In this document: one piece after another, positions 29,854 through 39,119 of the stretch
How the letters are laid out: each line of letters opens with the position of its first letter
How positions within the stretch are numbered: the stretch's first letter is position 1
DNA from: Rhodoblastus sp. 17X3
Lineage (GTDB): Bacteria; Pseudomonadota; Alphaproteobacteria; Rhizobiales; Beijerinckiaceae
Reading direction: 5' to 3'
DNA length: 64,000 nucleotides
NCBI RefSeq assembly: GCF_030056575.1
Contig: NZ_JASHHX010000018.1
Span: 1 to 64,000 of the forward strand
Notes under the pieces: model-generated
What the model saw: the letters and a program-made list of their open reading frames with translations, nothing else
Databases searched by the model: none
Told to the model about the DNA's origin: nothing
Position numbers and translations under genes: made by a program

Positions 29854-30915
29854 CTATTTCGGCGCCTGTGTACCTGCGCTTGCGCTCTCGTTGGAAATTC
29901 TTATCAGATTTTCCAGCGTGGCGCGCGCCTTGCCGCTGTCCAGCGCCGCTTCAGCGAGCGCCAGTCCGGCCTTGAGATCGGCGGCCTTGCCCGCCACAAC
30001 CAGAGCGGCGGCGGCGTTGAGCGCGGCGATGTCCCGATAGGCGTTTTTCGCGCCGTCCAGCACCTCCCGCAGCGCAGCGGCGTTATGGGTTGGGTCTCCA
30101 CCACGTAAATCACTGAGTGTAGAACGCTTTAGGCCGACTTCCTCAGGCGTAATTTCAAATTTGCGGAACGCGCCATGCTCCAGCGCCAGCACCTTGGTCG
30201 GTCCCGTCGTGCTGATCTCGTCGAGCCCATCGGCGCCGTGAACGACCCAGACGACCTCTGCGCCGAGGCTTTTCAGCGTCTCGGCGATGGGCGCCATCCA
30301 CGCTTCGGAATAGACGCCGATCAGGGCGCGGCGGACGCCGGCGGGGTTGGAGAGCGGTCCGAGCAGGTTGAACAGGGTGCGGGCGCCCAGTTCGCGGCGC
30401 ACAGGCGCGACATGGGCCATGGCCGCGTGATGGGCCTGCGCGGTCATGAAGCCGATCTGGGCCTCGCGCAGGCTGCGCTCGATGATTTCAGGCGCGATGC
30501 CGATGCGGACGCCCAGCTGGGACAGCACGTCGCTCGCCCCGGACAATGAGGAGGCGGCGCGATTGCCGTGCTTGGCGACGGGAACGCCGCAGGCGGCGAC
30601 GATGATCGCCGCGAGCGTTGAGATATTATAGGTCTGCGCGCCGTCGCCGCCTGTGCCGACAATGTCGACGGCGCCCTCGGGCGCGCGGACCTTCAGCATC
30701 TTCGCGCGCATCGTTGCAACCGCGCCGGTCATTTCGTCGAGCGTCTCGCCACGCGCGCGCAGGCCCATCAGAAAGGCGCCGGTCTGCGCTGGCGTGGACT
30801 GGCCGGACAGCAGCAGGTCGAAGGCGGCCTCGGCCTCTTCGCGCGTGAGGCGCGCGCCGGAGGCGATCTTGGCGAGGAAGGGCTTGAAGGCTTCGACGTC
30901 GGTCACGTTCGTCAC
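29854..30915 (-). CDS. trpD: Anthranilate phosphoribosyltransferase
   Basis: Transfers phosphoribose from PRPP to anthranilate. The 353 residues contain the PRPP loop [18 protein letters not shown] and [20 protein letters not shown], and an N-terminal helical bundle ([20 protein letters not shown]). A GTG at 30915 overlaps the trpG stop (GTGA) and was taken as start; a second in-frame GTG three codons later is also possible. The frame extends far upstream inside trpG, but that part is an out-of-frame shadow of trpG. Confidence 0.95.
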   Translation of the reverse strand: MTNVTDVEAFKPFLAKIASGARLTREEAEAAFDLLLSGQSTPAQTGAFLMGLRARGETLDEMTGAVATMRAKMLKVRAPEGAVDIVGTGGDGAQTYNISTLAAIIVAACGVPVAKHGNRAASSLSGASDVLSQLGVRIGIAPEIIERSLREAQIGFMTAQAHHAAMAHVAPVRRELGARTLFNLLGPLSNPAGVRRALIGVYSEAWMAPIAETLKSLGAEVVWVVHGADGLDEISTTGPTKVLALEHGAFRKFEITPEEVGLKRSTLSDLRGGDPTHNAAALREVLDGAKNAYRDIAALNAAAALVVAGKAADLKAGLALAEAALDSGKARATLENLIRISNESASAGTQAPK

Positions 30916-31514
30916 CTGGGACGCTTGGCCGCGTTCCAGCTTTTGGCCAGATCGAGGAAATTGCTCAGCAGGGCGTGGCCATGTTCGGAGGCGATGCTCT
31001 CGGGGTGGAACTGCACGCCATGGGTGGGGCGGATGAGATGGCTGAGGCCCATGATCAGGCCATCGGAGGTGTGGGCGGTCACGGCGAGTTCGGTTGGCAG
31101 CGAGTCGCGGCGCACCACCAGCGAATGATAGCGGGTGGCCTTGAAGGGGCTGGGCAGGCCGTGAAAGACGGCTTCGCCTTCGTGGAAAATATCCGCGATC
31201 TTCCCATGGATGGGCGAAGGCGCGCGCACGACCTCGCCGCCGAAGGCCTCGCCAATCGCCTGATGGCCGAGGCACACGCCGAAGATCGGGATTTTCGCGC
31301 TGGCTTCCCGAATCAAGTCGAGGCAGACGCCCGCTTCATGGGGGGTGCAGGGGCCGGGCGACAGGACGATGCAATCCGGATCCTCGCCGACGATCTCTTC
31401 GACGCTCGCCTGGTCGTTGCGCAGAACCTTCACATTCGCGCCGAGCGCGCCGAGGTAATGCACCAGATTGAAGGTGAAGGAGTCGTAATTGTCGATCAGG
31501 GTGACGGATATCAT
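30912..31514 (-). CDS. trpG: Anthranilate synthase glutaminase subunit
   Basis: Supplies ammonia from glutamine to TrpE for anthranilate formation. The 200 residues show [19 protein letters not shown] at the start, the catalytic Cys in [16 protein letters not shown] and the His-Glu pair in [15 protein letters not shown]. The ATG at 31514 follows AGAGG by eight bases and gives the usual N-terminus. No trpE is present on either side, so the large subunit is encoded elsewhere or is fused in another copy. Confidence 0.97.
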   Translation of the reverse strand: MISVTLIDNYDSFTFNLVHYLGALGANVKVLRNDQASVEEIVGEDPDCIVLSPGPCTPHEAGVCLDLIREASAKIPIFGVCLGHQAIGEAFGGEVVRAPSPIHGKIADIFHEGEAVFHGLPSPFKATRYHSLVVRRDSLPTELAVTAHTSDGLIMGLSHLIRPTHGVQFHPESIASEHGHALLSNFLDLAKSWNAAKRPR

Positions 31515-31682
31515 AGCAAACCTCTGCCCGGAAGACCTTTGCCCGGTCCGGGCCTGACGCGCCCTGTATGGAGCGCGAGGCCCGGCGAAGTCAATGCGAG
31601 CCTTTAAACGCCGGGCAGGCGATGCTATATCTTCCATTCAGTTATGTTTCGCTGGCGGTTCAGCCGGTTGAAAGGACATGCG

Positions 31683-32060
31683 ATGGCCGTTCGCCCCCTG
31701 ATGGAAATCACCGACGCCGCCGCGGCGCGGGTCAAGAAGCTGGTCGAAAACGCCGGCGGCAAGGCCATTGGGCTGCGCGTCGGGGTGAAGAACGGCGGCT
31801 GCGCCGGCATGTCCTATGTCGTCGAACTGGCCGAGGCGGCGCTTCCCGGCGAATCCGTCGTCGAGGACAAGGGCGCCAAAGTGCTGGTGGAGCCCAAGGC
31901 CGTGCTGTTCCTGATCGGCGCGCGAATGGATTTCGTCACCGACAAGCTGTCGGCCACCTTCACCTTCCAGAACCCGAACGAAACGGGCTCCTGCGGTTGT
32001 GGCGAATCCGTTTCGCTGACCGCCGCCGCGCCGGAGGTTCTTGAGGAATTCTCGGCCTGA
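31683..32060 (+). CDS. A-type iron-sulfur carrier (HesB/IscA/SufA family)
   Basis: Carries or delivers Fe-S clusters to apoproteins. The 125 residues contain the conserved three-cysteine pattern: GVKNGGCAGMSYV and the C-terminal GSCGCGES. The ATG at 31683 was chosen because AAAGGA lies seven bases ahead and the family begins here (LMEITDAAAARVKKLVEN). No isc or suf genes are adjacent. Clients in this window could include biotin synthase and the HiPIP, which is speculation. Confidence 0.93.
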   Translation: MAVRPLMEITDAAAARVKKLVENAGGKAIGLRVGVKNGGCAGMSYVVELAEAALPGESVVEDKGAKVLVEPKAVLFLIGARMDFVTDKLSATFTFQNPNETGSCGCGESVSLTAAAPEVLEEFSA

Positions 32061-32142
32061 TCCAGTGGCTTTTTGTCACGGCGTTTTTGTCATAAGGTTC
32101 CGCTAAAGCTAGGTGAATTGCTTCGCTTTTTCGGAGCCGCGC

Positions 32143-33024
32143 ATGAGTCTGACCTTTCAGCCGTCCATCTTGAGCCCGACGCCCGAAAACGGCCGTTCCG
32201 CGAGTTATGCGATCCGGTTCGAGAGCGATCCGGCGCCGGCCTTGAGGCGTCTGGCGGAAGGGTTTGATCCGGCCCGGGGCGTCGTCGCCTTCGGCGAGCC
32301 GCTGGCTCTGGCTCTGGGCAGGGAAATACCGGGCCTCCGCATGTTCCCGCCCATGGCGAGCGGCGCCGCGACCATTCCCTCGAACCAGCACGCCTTGTGG
32401 ATTTTTTTGCGCGGCGCCAGCCGTGGCGAGATCTTCGACCTGTCGCAGAAGGTCGCGGCCCTGATCGGCGAGAGCTTCGAACTGGCCGACGCCATCGACA
32501 CCTTCACCTATGCCGGCGGACGCGACCTGACCGGCTATGAGGACGGCACGGAAAACCCCGGTCCGGACAAGCGCATGGGGGTGGCCATCGCCGGCGCGGA
32601 CAGTCCGACGCCTTTTTCCAGTTTCGTCGCGGTCCAGCGCTGGGCGCATGATCTGGCGCGATTCAACGCTCATTCGCAAGACCATCGCGACAACGTGATC
32701 GGCCGCCGCCTCAAGGACAATGCGGAATTGCCCGATGCGCCCGCAAGCTCCCACGTCAAGCGCACGGCGCAGGAATCGTTCGCCCCGGAAGCCTTCATGT
32801 GGCGCCGCTCGCAGCCCTGGGCCTCGAATGAGGGGCAGGGGCTGGAATTCATCGCCTATGGCGCCTCGTTCGATCCGTTCGAGCGGATGTTGGAGCGCAT
32901 GGCGGGTCTGGAGGATGGGATCGCGGACGCGCTCTTCACCTTCTCGCGCCCCGTCAATGGCGGCTATTATCTTGCGCCCCCGACCAAGGGCGGCCGCCTC
33001 GATCTCTCCCTGCTCGGGCTTTAG
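32143..33024 (+). CDS. Dye-decolorizing (DyP) type heme peroxidase
   Basis: Heme peroxidase of the DyP superfamily, oxidising dyes or phenolics with peroxide. The 293 residues carry the GxxDG-type distal motif in TGYEDGTENPG near residue 128-138, with the catalytic Asp, and a C-terminal half containing ASSHVKRTAQE, whose His is a likely proximal ligand, and the conserved MWRRSQPW. There is no signal peptide and no encapsulin-targeting tail could be identified. The ATG at 32143 follows GGAG by eight bases. Its stop codon overlaps the bioC stop on the opposite strand. Confidence 0.92.
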   Translation: MSLTFQPSILSPTPENGRSASYAIRFESDPAPALRRLAEGFDPARGVVAFGEPLALALGREIPGLRMFPPMASGAATIPSNQHALWIFLRGASRGEIFDLSQKVAALIGESFELADAIDTFTYAGGRDLTGYEDGTENPGPDKRMGVAIAGADSPTPFSSFVAVQRWAHDLARFNAHSQDHRDNVIGRRLKDNAELPDAPASSHVKRTAQESFAPEAFMWRRSQPWASNEGQGLEFIAYGASFDPFERMLERMAGLEDGIADALFTFSRPVNGGYYLAPPTKGGRLDLSLLGL

Positions 33025-33761
33025 TCCGCCTGCAGGCTTAGCAAGGCGATGCGGAACGTCGCCTTGAACGGGTCGCTGCGCTGCGCCAGCAGGCGGCGCA
33101 GCGCGCCCGCAGGCGCGGGCAGCGCGCCCGGCCGCGATTTATGCGCGCCGGAGCCTTTCAGGGCGCGCAGGAAGACCCGGGCGTCGCGATATTCGGCCGG
33201 AAAGTCCGATATTTCGACCGTCGCGCCAAGGCCGTCGGCGAAATCCTCCGGCGGGAAGGCCCAAAGTCCGTCCTCGATCCCGGCAGTGCGCGCGAAGTCG
33301 CGCCATTCGCGAAGACTGCCCACGACAGGCGCCGCGACGCAGAGCAGTCCGCCCGGCGCCAGATGGCCACGCCAATGCGCCAGCGCGTCGCGCGGCGCGT
33401 CCAGCCAATGCAGCATCATACTCGACAGGATAAGGTCATAGCGCCCGACGCCGTCGAGACGCGCGGCGTCGCGCCGGATCGTTGCGACCTGCGGGAATTT
33501 GGCCCGCAGTCGCGCCAGCATGGCGGGCGCCGCGTCGAGCGCGGTCAGTTCCGCGTGTGGCCATTGCCGCAAGGCCAGTTCGGACACATGGCCGGTGCCC
33601 GCGCCAAGGTCGAGAATTGTCCTGGGCGCGAAAAATTCCTTCGCCGCTCGCGCGACGAGGGCGCGCGCCACGTCGCGCTGGACCTGCGTCAGCGCGTCAT
33701 AGCTCTGCGCCGCCGCATCAAAGGCCGCGACAATGGAGGCGTTGGCGGGGTCAGAATTCAT
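33021..33761 (-). CDS. bioC: Malonyl-ACP O-methyltransferase (BioC-type)
   Basis: SAM-dependent methyltransferase placed in the biotin cluster; BioC methylates malonyl-ACP so that the fatty acid machinery can build pimelate. The 246 residues show ILDLGAGTGHVSELAL (SAM loop), LTALDAAPAMLARLR and LILSSMMLHWLDAPRDALA, the BioC/UbiE-like pattern, and an N-terminal segment VAAFDAAAQSYDALTQVQ typical of BioC. Start overlaps the end of the hydrolase gene by 11 bases. Context with bioF and a hydrolase supports BioC over a generic methyltransferase. Confidence 0.86.
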   Translation of the reverse strand: MNSDPANASIVAAFDAAAQSYDALTQVQRDVARALVARAAKEFFAPRTILDLGAGTGHVSELALRQWPHAELTALDAAPAMLARLRAKFPQVATIRRDAARLDGVGRYDLILSSMMLHWLDAPRDALAHWRGHLAPGGLLCVAAPVVGSLREWRDFARTAGIEDGLWAFPPEDFADGLGATVEISDFPAEYRDARVFLRALKGSGAHKSRPGALPAPAGALRRLLAQRSDPFKATFRIALLSLQAD

Positions 33762-34380
33762 GGGCGCGCAAAAATTCTCCGATCGGTCGGGCGCAGAACG
33801 CCGGCGCCGTCCAGGGCAGGCCATGACCGCCCGTTGCGCTCAACGCCAGCGCGCCGCCCGATTGCGCGGCCAGATCGCGCGCGGCGGTCGAGGGCGCGAG
33901 AAAATCGTCCTCCGCGCCCAGCACGAGCCAGGGTCTGCCGCCCAGAATGGACGTCGCGTCGAAGCCGCCCAGCAAATCCAGTCCTTCCATCAGGCGCTCC
34001 TTTTGCGCCGCGCCGCCCGCGGGCGCAATCCCGAGCGAGCGGCGAAAGGCGTCGGCGCAGTCCTGCGGGTCGCGTTCAAGCGAGAGCCGCATGGCGCGCA
34101 GCGCCGCCGGGCGGACGCAGCCGCGCCCATGCGCGTCGAGGCAGAAGCGCGCGAAGGAATTGATGGCGACGACGCCCGCCCAATCGCGCTTCTGGCGCAA
34201 GCCCCAGAGCAGCCCGGCGGAATGGCCGACCAAAATGTCGCCCGTCTGTAAGGCTGGGATTTCCGCCGCGCCGAAATAGCCGAGATTGACCCGCGCCTGC
34301 GCATATTCGCCGAGCAGAGGCGCAAGCGCGTCCCAGATCTCCGGCCCCAGCGCCCAGCCGTGGACAAACACAAGCCTCAC
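33751..34380 (-). CDS. Alpha/beta hydrolase in bio operon, probable pimeloyl-ACP methyl ester esterase
   Basis: Probably removes the methyl group from pimeloyl-ACP methyl ester, the job of BioH. The 209 residues start [15 protein letters not shown], have the nucleophile elbow VGHSAGLLWGL (Ser54), the acid in LVLGAEDDFLAPS and the catalytic His in GGHGLPWTAP. It is shorter than E. coli BioH and only distantly similar, so it may be one of the alternative esterases that replace BioH in different bacteria. GTG start overlaps the bioF stop (GTGA), and the gene lies between bioF and bioC, which is the main functional argument. Confidence 0.8.
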   Translation of the reverse strand: MRLVFVHGWALGPEIWDALAPLLGEYAQARVNLGYFGAAEIPALQTGDILVGHSAGLLWGLRQKRDWAGVVAINSFARFCLDAHGRGCVRPAALRAMRLSLERDPQDCADAFRRSLGIAPAGGAAQKERLMEGLDLLGGFDATSILGGRPWLVLGAEDDFLAPSTAARDLAAQSGGALALSATGGHGLPWTAPAFCARPIGEFLRAHEF

Positions 34381-35570
34381 GCCTCCACCCCGGCGTAACG
34401 CGGCGCAAATTCGGCCAGAGCGGCCGCCAGCGCGTCGATGTCCTCCGGGCGATGCGCCGCGCTGAGCGAAACACGCAGCCGGCTGGAGCCTTGCGGCACT
34501 GTCGGCGGCCGGATTGCGCCGACGAGCATGCCGCGCCGCTCCAGCTCCGCCCCCAACGCCAAGGTCTCGGCCTCGCCGCCGACGATGACTGGGATGATCT
34601 GGCTCGCGCTGGCCCCGCAATTCCAGCCCTGGGCCGCGAGCGCGCCGCGCAGCTTTTCCGCGAGCGCCAAGAGGTCTTTGCGCTCCTGGGCCATATTCGG
34701 GACCAGGCTCAGCGCGGCGTCGATGGCGCCCAGCGCGGCGGGCGGCAGGCCGGTGCTGTAAACCAGCCCGCCGCAGCGCTGGACCAGAAATTCGCGAATG
34801 TCCGCCGCGCAGGCGAGATAGGAGCCGAAGCCGCCGAGCGCCTTGCCGAACGTGCCCATGGCGACATCGACCACTTCCGCGAAGTCCTCGCAAAGTCCGA
34901 ACCCGCGAGCGCCGAACACGCCGGTCGCATGGGCCTCGTCCACATAGAGCAGGGCGCCGAATTCTTTGGCCAAGGCGCCGATGCGGCCAAGATCGGCGAG
35001 GTCGCCATCCATGCCGAACACGCTTTCGGTGAGGATGACACAATAATCGCCCTTGGCGCTGCGGACGCGCAAAAGGCTTTCGAGGTGGTCGCAATCATTG
35101 TGCTGGAAGCGCATCAGCCGCGCGCCGGAGAGCAGCGCGCCCTGCAGCAGCGAATGATGCGCCAGCCGGTCGGCCAAAATGCTCACGGGGCGGCCCGCGA
35201 CCTCCCTGTCGGCCAGCGCGGCGACGGCGGTCAGGTTGGTCTGGTATCCAGCGGCAAGCACGAGGGCTGAGGGCTGGTTCTTGGCGGCGGCGAGGCGGGC
35301 CTCCAGCGCGGCGAAGGCCGGGTTCTCGCCGGTCACGAGACGCGAGGCGGCGACGCCGGCGCCATATTTTCGCGCGAAAGAACAAGCAGCCTCGGTCAAG
35401 GCCGGATGCTGGCTCAGGCCGAGATAATCATTGCTGGCGAAATTGACGAGTTCGCGTCCGCCGCGCCAAATGCGTCCGCCGGGCGCGAGAGTCGCGTCCT
35501 GCAACTGGCGCAGGCGGTTCTGCGCGGCGCGAGCTTCGCAATAGGCTCGGTAAATCTCTGTTTTTGCCAT
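34377..35570 (-). CDS. bioF: 8-amino-7-oxononanoate synthase
   Basis: PLP enzyme condensing pimeloyl-ACP (or CoA) with alanine, the first step of ring assembly in biotin. The 397 residues show [36 protein letters not shown] and the PLP-lysine region [18 protein letters not shown]. It heads the minus-strand bioF-bioH-like-bioC unit. The start codon is 49 bases from the divergent bioB start. Confidence 0.96.
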   Translation of the reverse strand: MAKTEIYRAYCEARAAQNRLRQLQDATLAPGGRIWRGGRELVNFASNDYLGLSQHPALTEAACSFARKYGAGVAASRLVTGENPAFAALEARLAAAKNQPSALVLAAGYQTNLTAVAALADREVAGRPVSILADRLAHHSLLQGALLSGARLMRFQHNDCDHLESLLRVRSAKGDYCVILTESVFGMDGDLADLGRIGALAKEFGALLYVDEAHATGVFGARGFGLCEDFAEVVDVAMGTFGKALGGFGSYLACAADIREFLVQRCGGLVYSTGLPPAALGAIDAALSLVPNMAQERKDLLALAEKLRGALAAQGWNCGASASQIIPVIVGGEAETLALGAELERRGMLVGAIRPPTVPQGSSRLRVSLSAAHRPEDIDALAAALAEFAPRYAGVEA

Positions 35571-35619
35571 TTGCCGCCATTCTGATAAGAGAGCCGCAGG
35601 AAAAAGTCACGGGAACGTC

Positions 35620-36696
35620 ATGACGCCCAATCCGCAAAATTCGCAAAAAGCCGCAATCGATCAGGACCCTTGCCGCCACGATTGGAAGCAGGACGAGATC
35701 GAGGCTTTGTTCGCCTTGCCGCTGCTCGACCTCGTGCATCGCGCGCAAACGGTCCATCGTCAATATCACGACGACACCATCCAGCTCGCCAGCCTGCTCT
35801 CGATCAAGACCGGCGGCTGCGCGGAAGATTGCGGCTATTGCCCGCAGAGCGCCCACCACGCCAAGAAGACCGGCCAGGGCAAGGAGACGATGTTCGACGT
35901 CGATTACGTCCTATCCCGCGCCCAGGTCGCCAAGGACGCCGGCGCCTCGCGCTTCTGCATGGGGGCGGCCTGGCGCTCGGTGCGCGACGGCAAGGAATTC
36001 GACTCGGTGGTCGACATGGTCAGGGGCGTCCGCGAAATGGGCATGGAGGCCTGCGTCACGCTCGGCATGTTGCAGCCGCATCAGGCCAAGCGCCTCGCCG
36101 AGGCCGGCCTGACCGCCTATAACCACAATCTCGACACCAGCCCGGAATTTTACGGCGAGATCATCTCCACCCGCACCTATCAGGACCGGCTGGAGACCTT
36201 GAGCCTTGTCCGCGCCGCCGGCGTGGAGCTCTGCTGCGGCGGCATCATCGGCATGGGCGAAAAGGAATTCGACCGCGCCTCTTTGCTGCGCGTGCTGTCG
36301 GAAATGAACCCCCATCCCGAAAGCGTGCCGGTCAATGCGCTCGTCGCGGTGCGTGGCACGCCGATGGAAGGCCGCCCCGCCGTGGACGCCTTCGACATGG
36401 TGCGCATGATCGCGGTGGCGCGCATCGTCATGCCGAAATCGCGCGTGCGGCTTTCAGCCGGCCGCGCGGAAATGAGCGCCGAGGCTCAGGCCCTGTGCTT
36501 CATGGCCGGCGCCAATTCGATCTTCTATGGCGAAAAACTGCTGACCACGGCCAATAATGACGCCGAGGCCGACCGCGAACTGATCGACCGCCTGGGTCTG
36601 AAGGTCCAGGAGATTCTTGAGCGCCCGGCTCATTTCGATCTGGAAAGCCAGCCCGGCAGCGTCGAAGAGATCGAAGAGGTCAGGGCGGCGAGCTGA
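35620..36696 (+). CDS. bioB: Biotin synthase
   Basis: Radical SAM enzyme inserting sulfur into dethiobiotin. The 358 residues contain the radical SAM cluster motif [14 protein letters not shown], the [20 protein letters not shown] lead-in and the [2Fe-2S] ligands in the following barrel ([17 protein letters not shown]). It starts after GGGAAC with a short 49-base gap to bioF. Its last 67 bases overlap the 3' end of bioA on the opposite strand, so the two C-termini share DNA. Confidence 0.98.
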   Translation: MTPNPQNSQKAAIDQDPCRHDWKQDEIEALFALPLLDLVHRAQTVHRQYHDDTIQLASLLSIKTGGCAEDCGYCPQSAHHAKKTGQGKETMFDVDYVLSRAQVAKDAGASRFCMGAAWRSVRDGKEFDSVVDMVRGVREMGMEACVTLGMLQPHQAKRLAEAGLTAYNHNLDTSPEFYGEIISTRTYQDRLETLSLVRAAGVELCCGGIIGMGEKEFDRASLLRVLSEMNPHPESVPVNALVAVRGTPMEGRPAVDAFDMVRMIAVARIVMPKSRVRLSAGRAEMSAEAQALCFMAGANSIFYGEKLLTTANNDAEADRELIDRLGLKVQEILERPAHFDLESQPGSVEEIEEVRAAS

Positions 36697-37907
36697 TCCT
36701 CGCCAATCGTGAAAGCCGGCGTCAGATAGACGATGTCGCCGAACGGGCGGATCCAGAATCCCTGTTCGGCGAAACTCTGGCGCAGGGTGGCGGCGTCGCC
36801 CAATGACGCGCATTGCACCACGCCGATCGCGCCTTTGACCCGGACGTCCAGCACGCCCGGGATTTTCTTGCACGGCGCGAGGCCCTCAAGGAGCAGCGCC
36901 TCGATCCGCGCGACCTGCTCCAGCCTTGGCTCGCTCTCGAACAGATCGAGCGAGGCGTTGGCGGCGGCGCAGGCGAGCGGATTGGCCATGAAGGTCGGTC
37001 CGTGCATCAACGCGCGGGTCGCGTCGTCGGACAGGAAAGCATCATAGACATGGGGGCGGGCCAGAGTCGCCGCGAGCGACAAGGCCCCGCCGGTCAAGCC
37101 CTTGCCAAGGCAGAGAATATCCGGCGTTACACCGGCCTGCTCGCAAGCGAACAAGGTTCCCGCCCGGCCGAAGCCGACGAAGATTTCATCAGCGATCAGC
37201 AACACGCCATGGCGGCGGCAGGCGTCCGCCACGCGGCGCAACGTCTCGGGCGCATGGAATTTCATGCCGCCCGCGCCCTGAACCAAAGGTTCGATCAGAA
37301 TGGCGGCGATATTGTGCTTTTCGTGCGCCAGCAGGGCGTCGAAGGCTTGCTCCGAGGCGGCGTCCACGGGCAATTCCGCCAAAATTTGCTTGGGCAGATA
37401 GTCCTTGAACAGGCTGTGCATCGATTCGTCGGGGTCGCAGACCGACATGCAGGCCATGGTGTCGCCGTGATAGCCGTTGCGGAACGAGAGCATTTTCGCG
37501 CGACCGGACTGGCCTTTGTTGAGCCAATATTGCACGGCCATTTTCATCGCCACTTCCACGGCCACCGAGCCGCTATCGACGAAAAAAACATGGTTCAGGT
37601 CGCCCGGCGTCTTTGCCGCCAGCCGCTCGGCGAGCTTCAGCGCCGGCTCATGGACGAGGCCACCGAACATGACATGCGGCATTTTCTCCAGCTGCGTTCT
37701 CATCGCCGCCTGAATGTGAGGGTGGTTATAGCCATGGCAGGCGGTCCACCAGCTGGCGATGCCGTCGATCAATTCGCGGCCGTCCTCGAGGCGGATCAGC
37801 GCGCCTTGCGTCGAGACGGCGGTCAAGGGCTGGCGGGCGGTCTGCATCTGGGTGTAAGGCAGCCAGACATGTTGCAACAGATCGTTCGGGGGCGGGGTTT
37901 TGGGCAT
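36630..37907 (-). CDS. bioA: Adenosylmethionine-8-amino-7-oxononanoate aminotransferase
   Basis: PLP aminotransferase using SAM as amino donor to make 7,8-diaminononanoate. The 425 residues show [16 protein letters not shown] at the N-terminus, [27 protein letters not shown] and the PLP lysine in [16 protein letters not shown], followed by [17 protein letters not shown]. The start lies 8 bases inside the divergent bioD, and the end overlaps bioB by 67 bases, leaving no intergenic DNA on either side. Confidence 0.98.
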   Translation of the reverse strand: MPKTPPPNDLLQHVWLPYTQMQTARQPLTAVSTQGALIRLEDGRELIDGIASWWTACHGYNHPHIQAAMRTQLEKMPHVMFGGLVHEPALKLAERLAAKTPGDLNHVFFVDSGSVAVEVAMKMAVQYWLNKGQSGRAKMLSFRNGYHGDTMACMSVCDPDESMHSLFKDYLPKQILAELPVDAASEQAFDALLAHEKHNIAAILIEPLVQGAGGMKFHAPETLRRVADACRRHGVLLIADEIFVGFGRAGTLFACEQAGVTPDILCLGKGLTGGALSLAATLARPHVYDAFLSDDATRALMHGPTFMANPLACAAANASLDLFESEPRLEQVARIEALLLEGLAPCKKIPGVLDVRVKGAIGVVQCASLGDAATLRQSFAEQGFWIRPFGDIVYLTPAFTIGEDQLAALTSSISSTLPGWLSRSK

Positions 37908-38562
37908 TTCTTATTTCATCACCTCGACCGGCACCGGAATCGGCAAGACCTATGTCACGACGGCGTTGATCCGGCTGGCTCGGTCCAAAAACATGAAAGT
38001 CGCCGCCTTTAAGCCAGTCATCTCGGGCTTCGACAAGCAGGAAATCGCCGGTAGCGACACCGGTGAAATCCTCGTCGCGCTCGGCGAGGCGCCGACCGAC
38101 GAGGCCGTGGCCAAAATCTCGCCCTGGCGCTTCTCTGCGCCGCTGGCGCCGAACATGGCGGCGCGGGCGGAAGGGCGGGCGCTTGACTGCGATGCGCTTT
38201 TTTCTTTTTCACGCAAGGAATTACAGGAAGAATCTGATGTGACGTTGATCGAGGGCGTCGGCGGCGTCATGGTCCCGCTCGATGATGAAAGGACCGTGTT
38301 GGACTGGATCGTCGCGGCGGGCGCGCCGGTCATTCTGATCATTGGAGATTATCTCGGCACGATCAGCCATACCTTGACAGCTTTGGAAGTTTTACGGGCG
38401 CGGTCTTTGGAACTGGCGGCAATCGTCGTCAGTGAAGGCGAGGGGGCCTCTGTCGCCTTCGCAATGACTCTGGCCGAGATAGAGGCGCGGGTCGCGCCGA
38501 TTCCGGTTATTGGATTGCGGCGGGGGGCCGATGGCGAGGCTCTGGCGCCGTTGTTAGCGTGA
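37900..38562 (+). CDS. bioD: ATP-dependent dethiobiotin synthetase
   Basis: Forms the ureido ring of dethiobiotin with ATP and CO2. The 220 residues start with the P-loop at residues 8-16 (TSTGTGIGKT) and contain IEGVGGVMVPLDDE. The P-loop must be close to the N-terminus, and the only usual start codon ahead of it is TTG at 37900, preceded by the G-rich TCGGGGGCGGGG. This start overlaps the first 8 bases of the divergent bioA gene. The enzyme completes the pathway bioC-bioH-bioF-bioA-bioD-bioB within 5.6 kb. Confidence 0.93.
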   Translation: MGISYFITSTGTGIGKTYVTTALIRLARSKNMKVAAFKPVISGFDKQEIAGSDTGEILVALGEAPTDEAVAKISPWRFSAPLAPNMAARAEGRALDCDALFSFSRKELQEESDVTLIEGVGGVMVPLDDERTVLDWIVAAGAPVILIIGDYLGTISHTLTALEVLRARSLELAAIVVSEGEGASVAFAMTLAEIEARVAPIPVIGLRRGADGEALAPLLA

Positions 38563-38688
38563 GCTCCACTGCACGCCGCCTTGCAACGAGGGTGCCCCGG
38601 CTGTCCGCGGCTGGACGATAGGCGGCGCGATCTCCGACGACCGGCCGCAAGAAAACATCGCATGTTCATATTTTATTCTGCGCATGTC

Positions 38689-38732
38689 TTGATCTGCATC
38701 AACGCGGTTTTGCCTCCGCAGGTATGTATTAA
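38689..38732 (+). promoter_or_regulatory. FNR/FixK box and promoter of the HiPIP gene
   Basis: TTGATCTGCATCAA (38689-38702) is a perfect FNR/FixK/Anr palindrome (TTGAT-N4-ATCAA). A -10-like TATTAA lies at 38727-38732, which puts the start of transcription near 38737-38739 and the box centre about 41.5 bases ahead, the class II activator position. The gene begins 71 bases after the box, with a good ribosome site AAGGA. This predicts induction at low oxygen. Confidence 0.8.
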
Positions 38733-38773
38733 AGCCTTATGCTTCCAATCATGGCGCGTCGAAGGAAACGATA

Positions 38774-39049
38774 ATGGAAAAACTAGGGAAAATTGCTTCC
38801 GCCCCTGTTTCTCGGCGTAAGATGCTGGCGGCGGGCGTCGCCGCCGGGTCGGCTTCGTTGCTGGCGGCGACCGGCGCGAAGGCGATGATCAAGGTTTCCC
38901 AGGCTTCCGTCGCCTATAAAAAGGTAGCGACGGGCGATCATAATTGCGGTGGCTGCAAACTTTTCGAGGCGCCGTCGAGTTGCCGGTTCGTCGAAGGACC
39001 GATTTCGTCCGATTGCTCGTGCAGGATCTGGTTGAACAAGATCGGTTAA
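38774..39049 (+). CDS. Tat-exported high-potential iron-sulfur protein (HiPIP)
   Basis: Small periplasmic electron carrier with one [4Fe-4S] cluster. The 91 residues have a twin-arginine signal, SRRKMLAAG (Arg14-Arg15), likely cut after AKA near residue 37, leaving about 54 residues, the small size seen in Rhodopila- and Acidithiobacillus-type HiPIPs. Cluster ligands are expected at Cys58, Cys61 (HNCGGC), Cys70 (APSSC) and Cys83 (SCRIW). A fifth cysteine, Cys81, is extra. A perfect FNR/FixK box lies upstream. HiPIPs carry electrons from bc1 to reaction centres or oxidases in purple bacteria and iron oxidisers; the partner here is unknown. Confidence 0.93.
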   Translation: MEKLGKIASAPVSRRKMLAAGVAAGSASLLAATGAKAMIKVSQASVAYKKVATGDHNCGGCKLFEAPSSCRFVEGPISSDCSCRIWLNKIG

Positions 39050-39061
39050 GAATGGAAATTG

Positions 39062-39099
39062 AAAACGCCACCGGGACGGCTACGCCCCGGTGGCGTTTT
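39062..39099. terminator. Strong bidirectional terminator, HiPIP/prfB
   Basis: Fourteen-base arms, AAAACGCCACCGGG (39062-39075) and CCCGGTGGCGTTTT (39086-39099), pair perfectly around a 10-base loop, with A/T ends on both sides that form a U-tract in either direction. It lies between the converging stops of the HiPIP gene and prfB. Confidence 0.9.
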
Positions 39100-39119
39100 G
39101 CATTGGCGGAGGCCGCCCT

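Noticed and set aside
35571-35619. BioR operator between bioF and bioB
   Set aside because: The gap contains CTGATAAGAG, which shares only part of the BioR palindrome (TTATCTATAA type). The match is too poor to report as a site.
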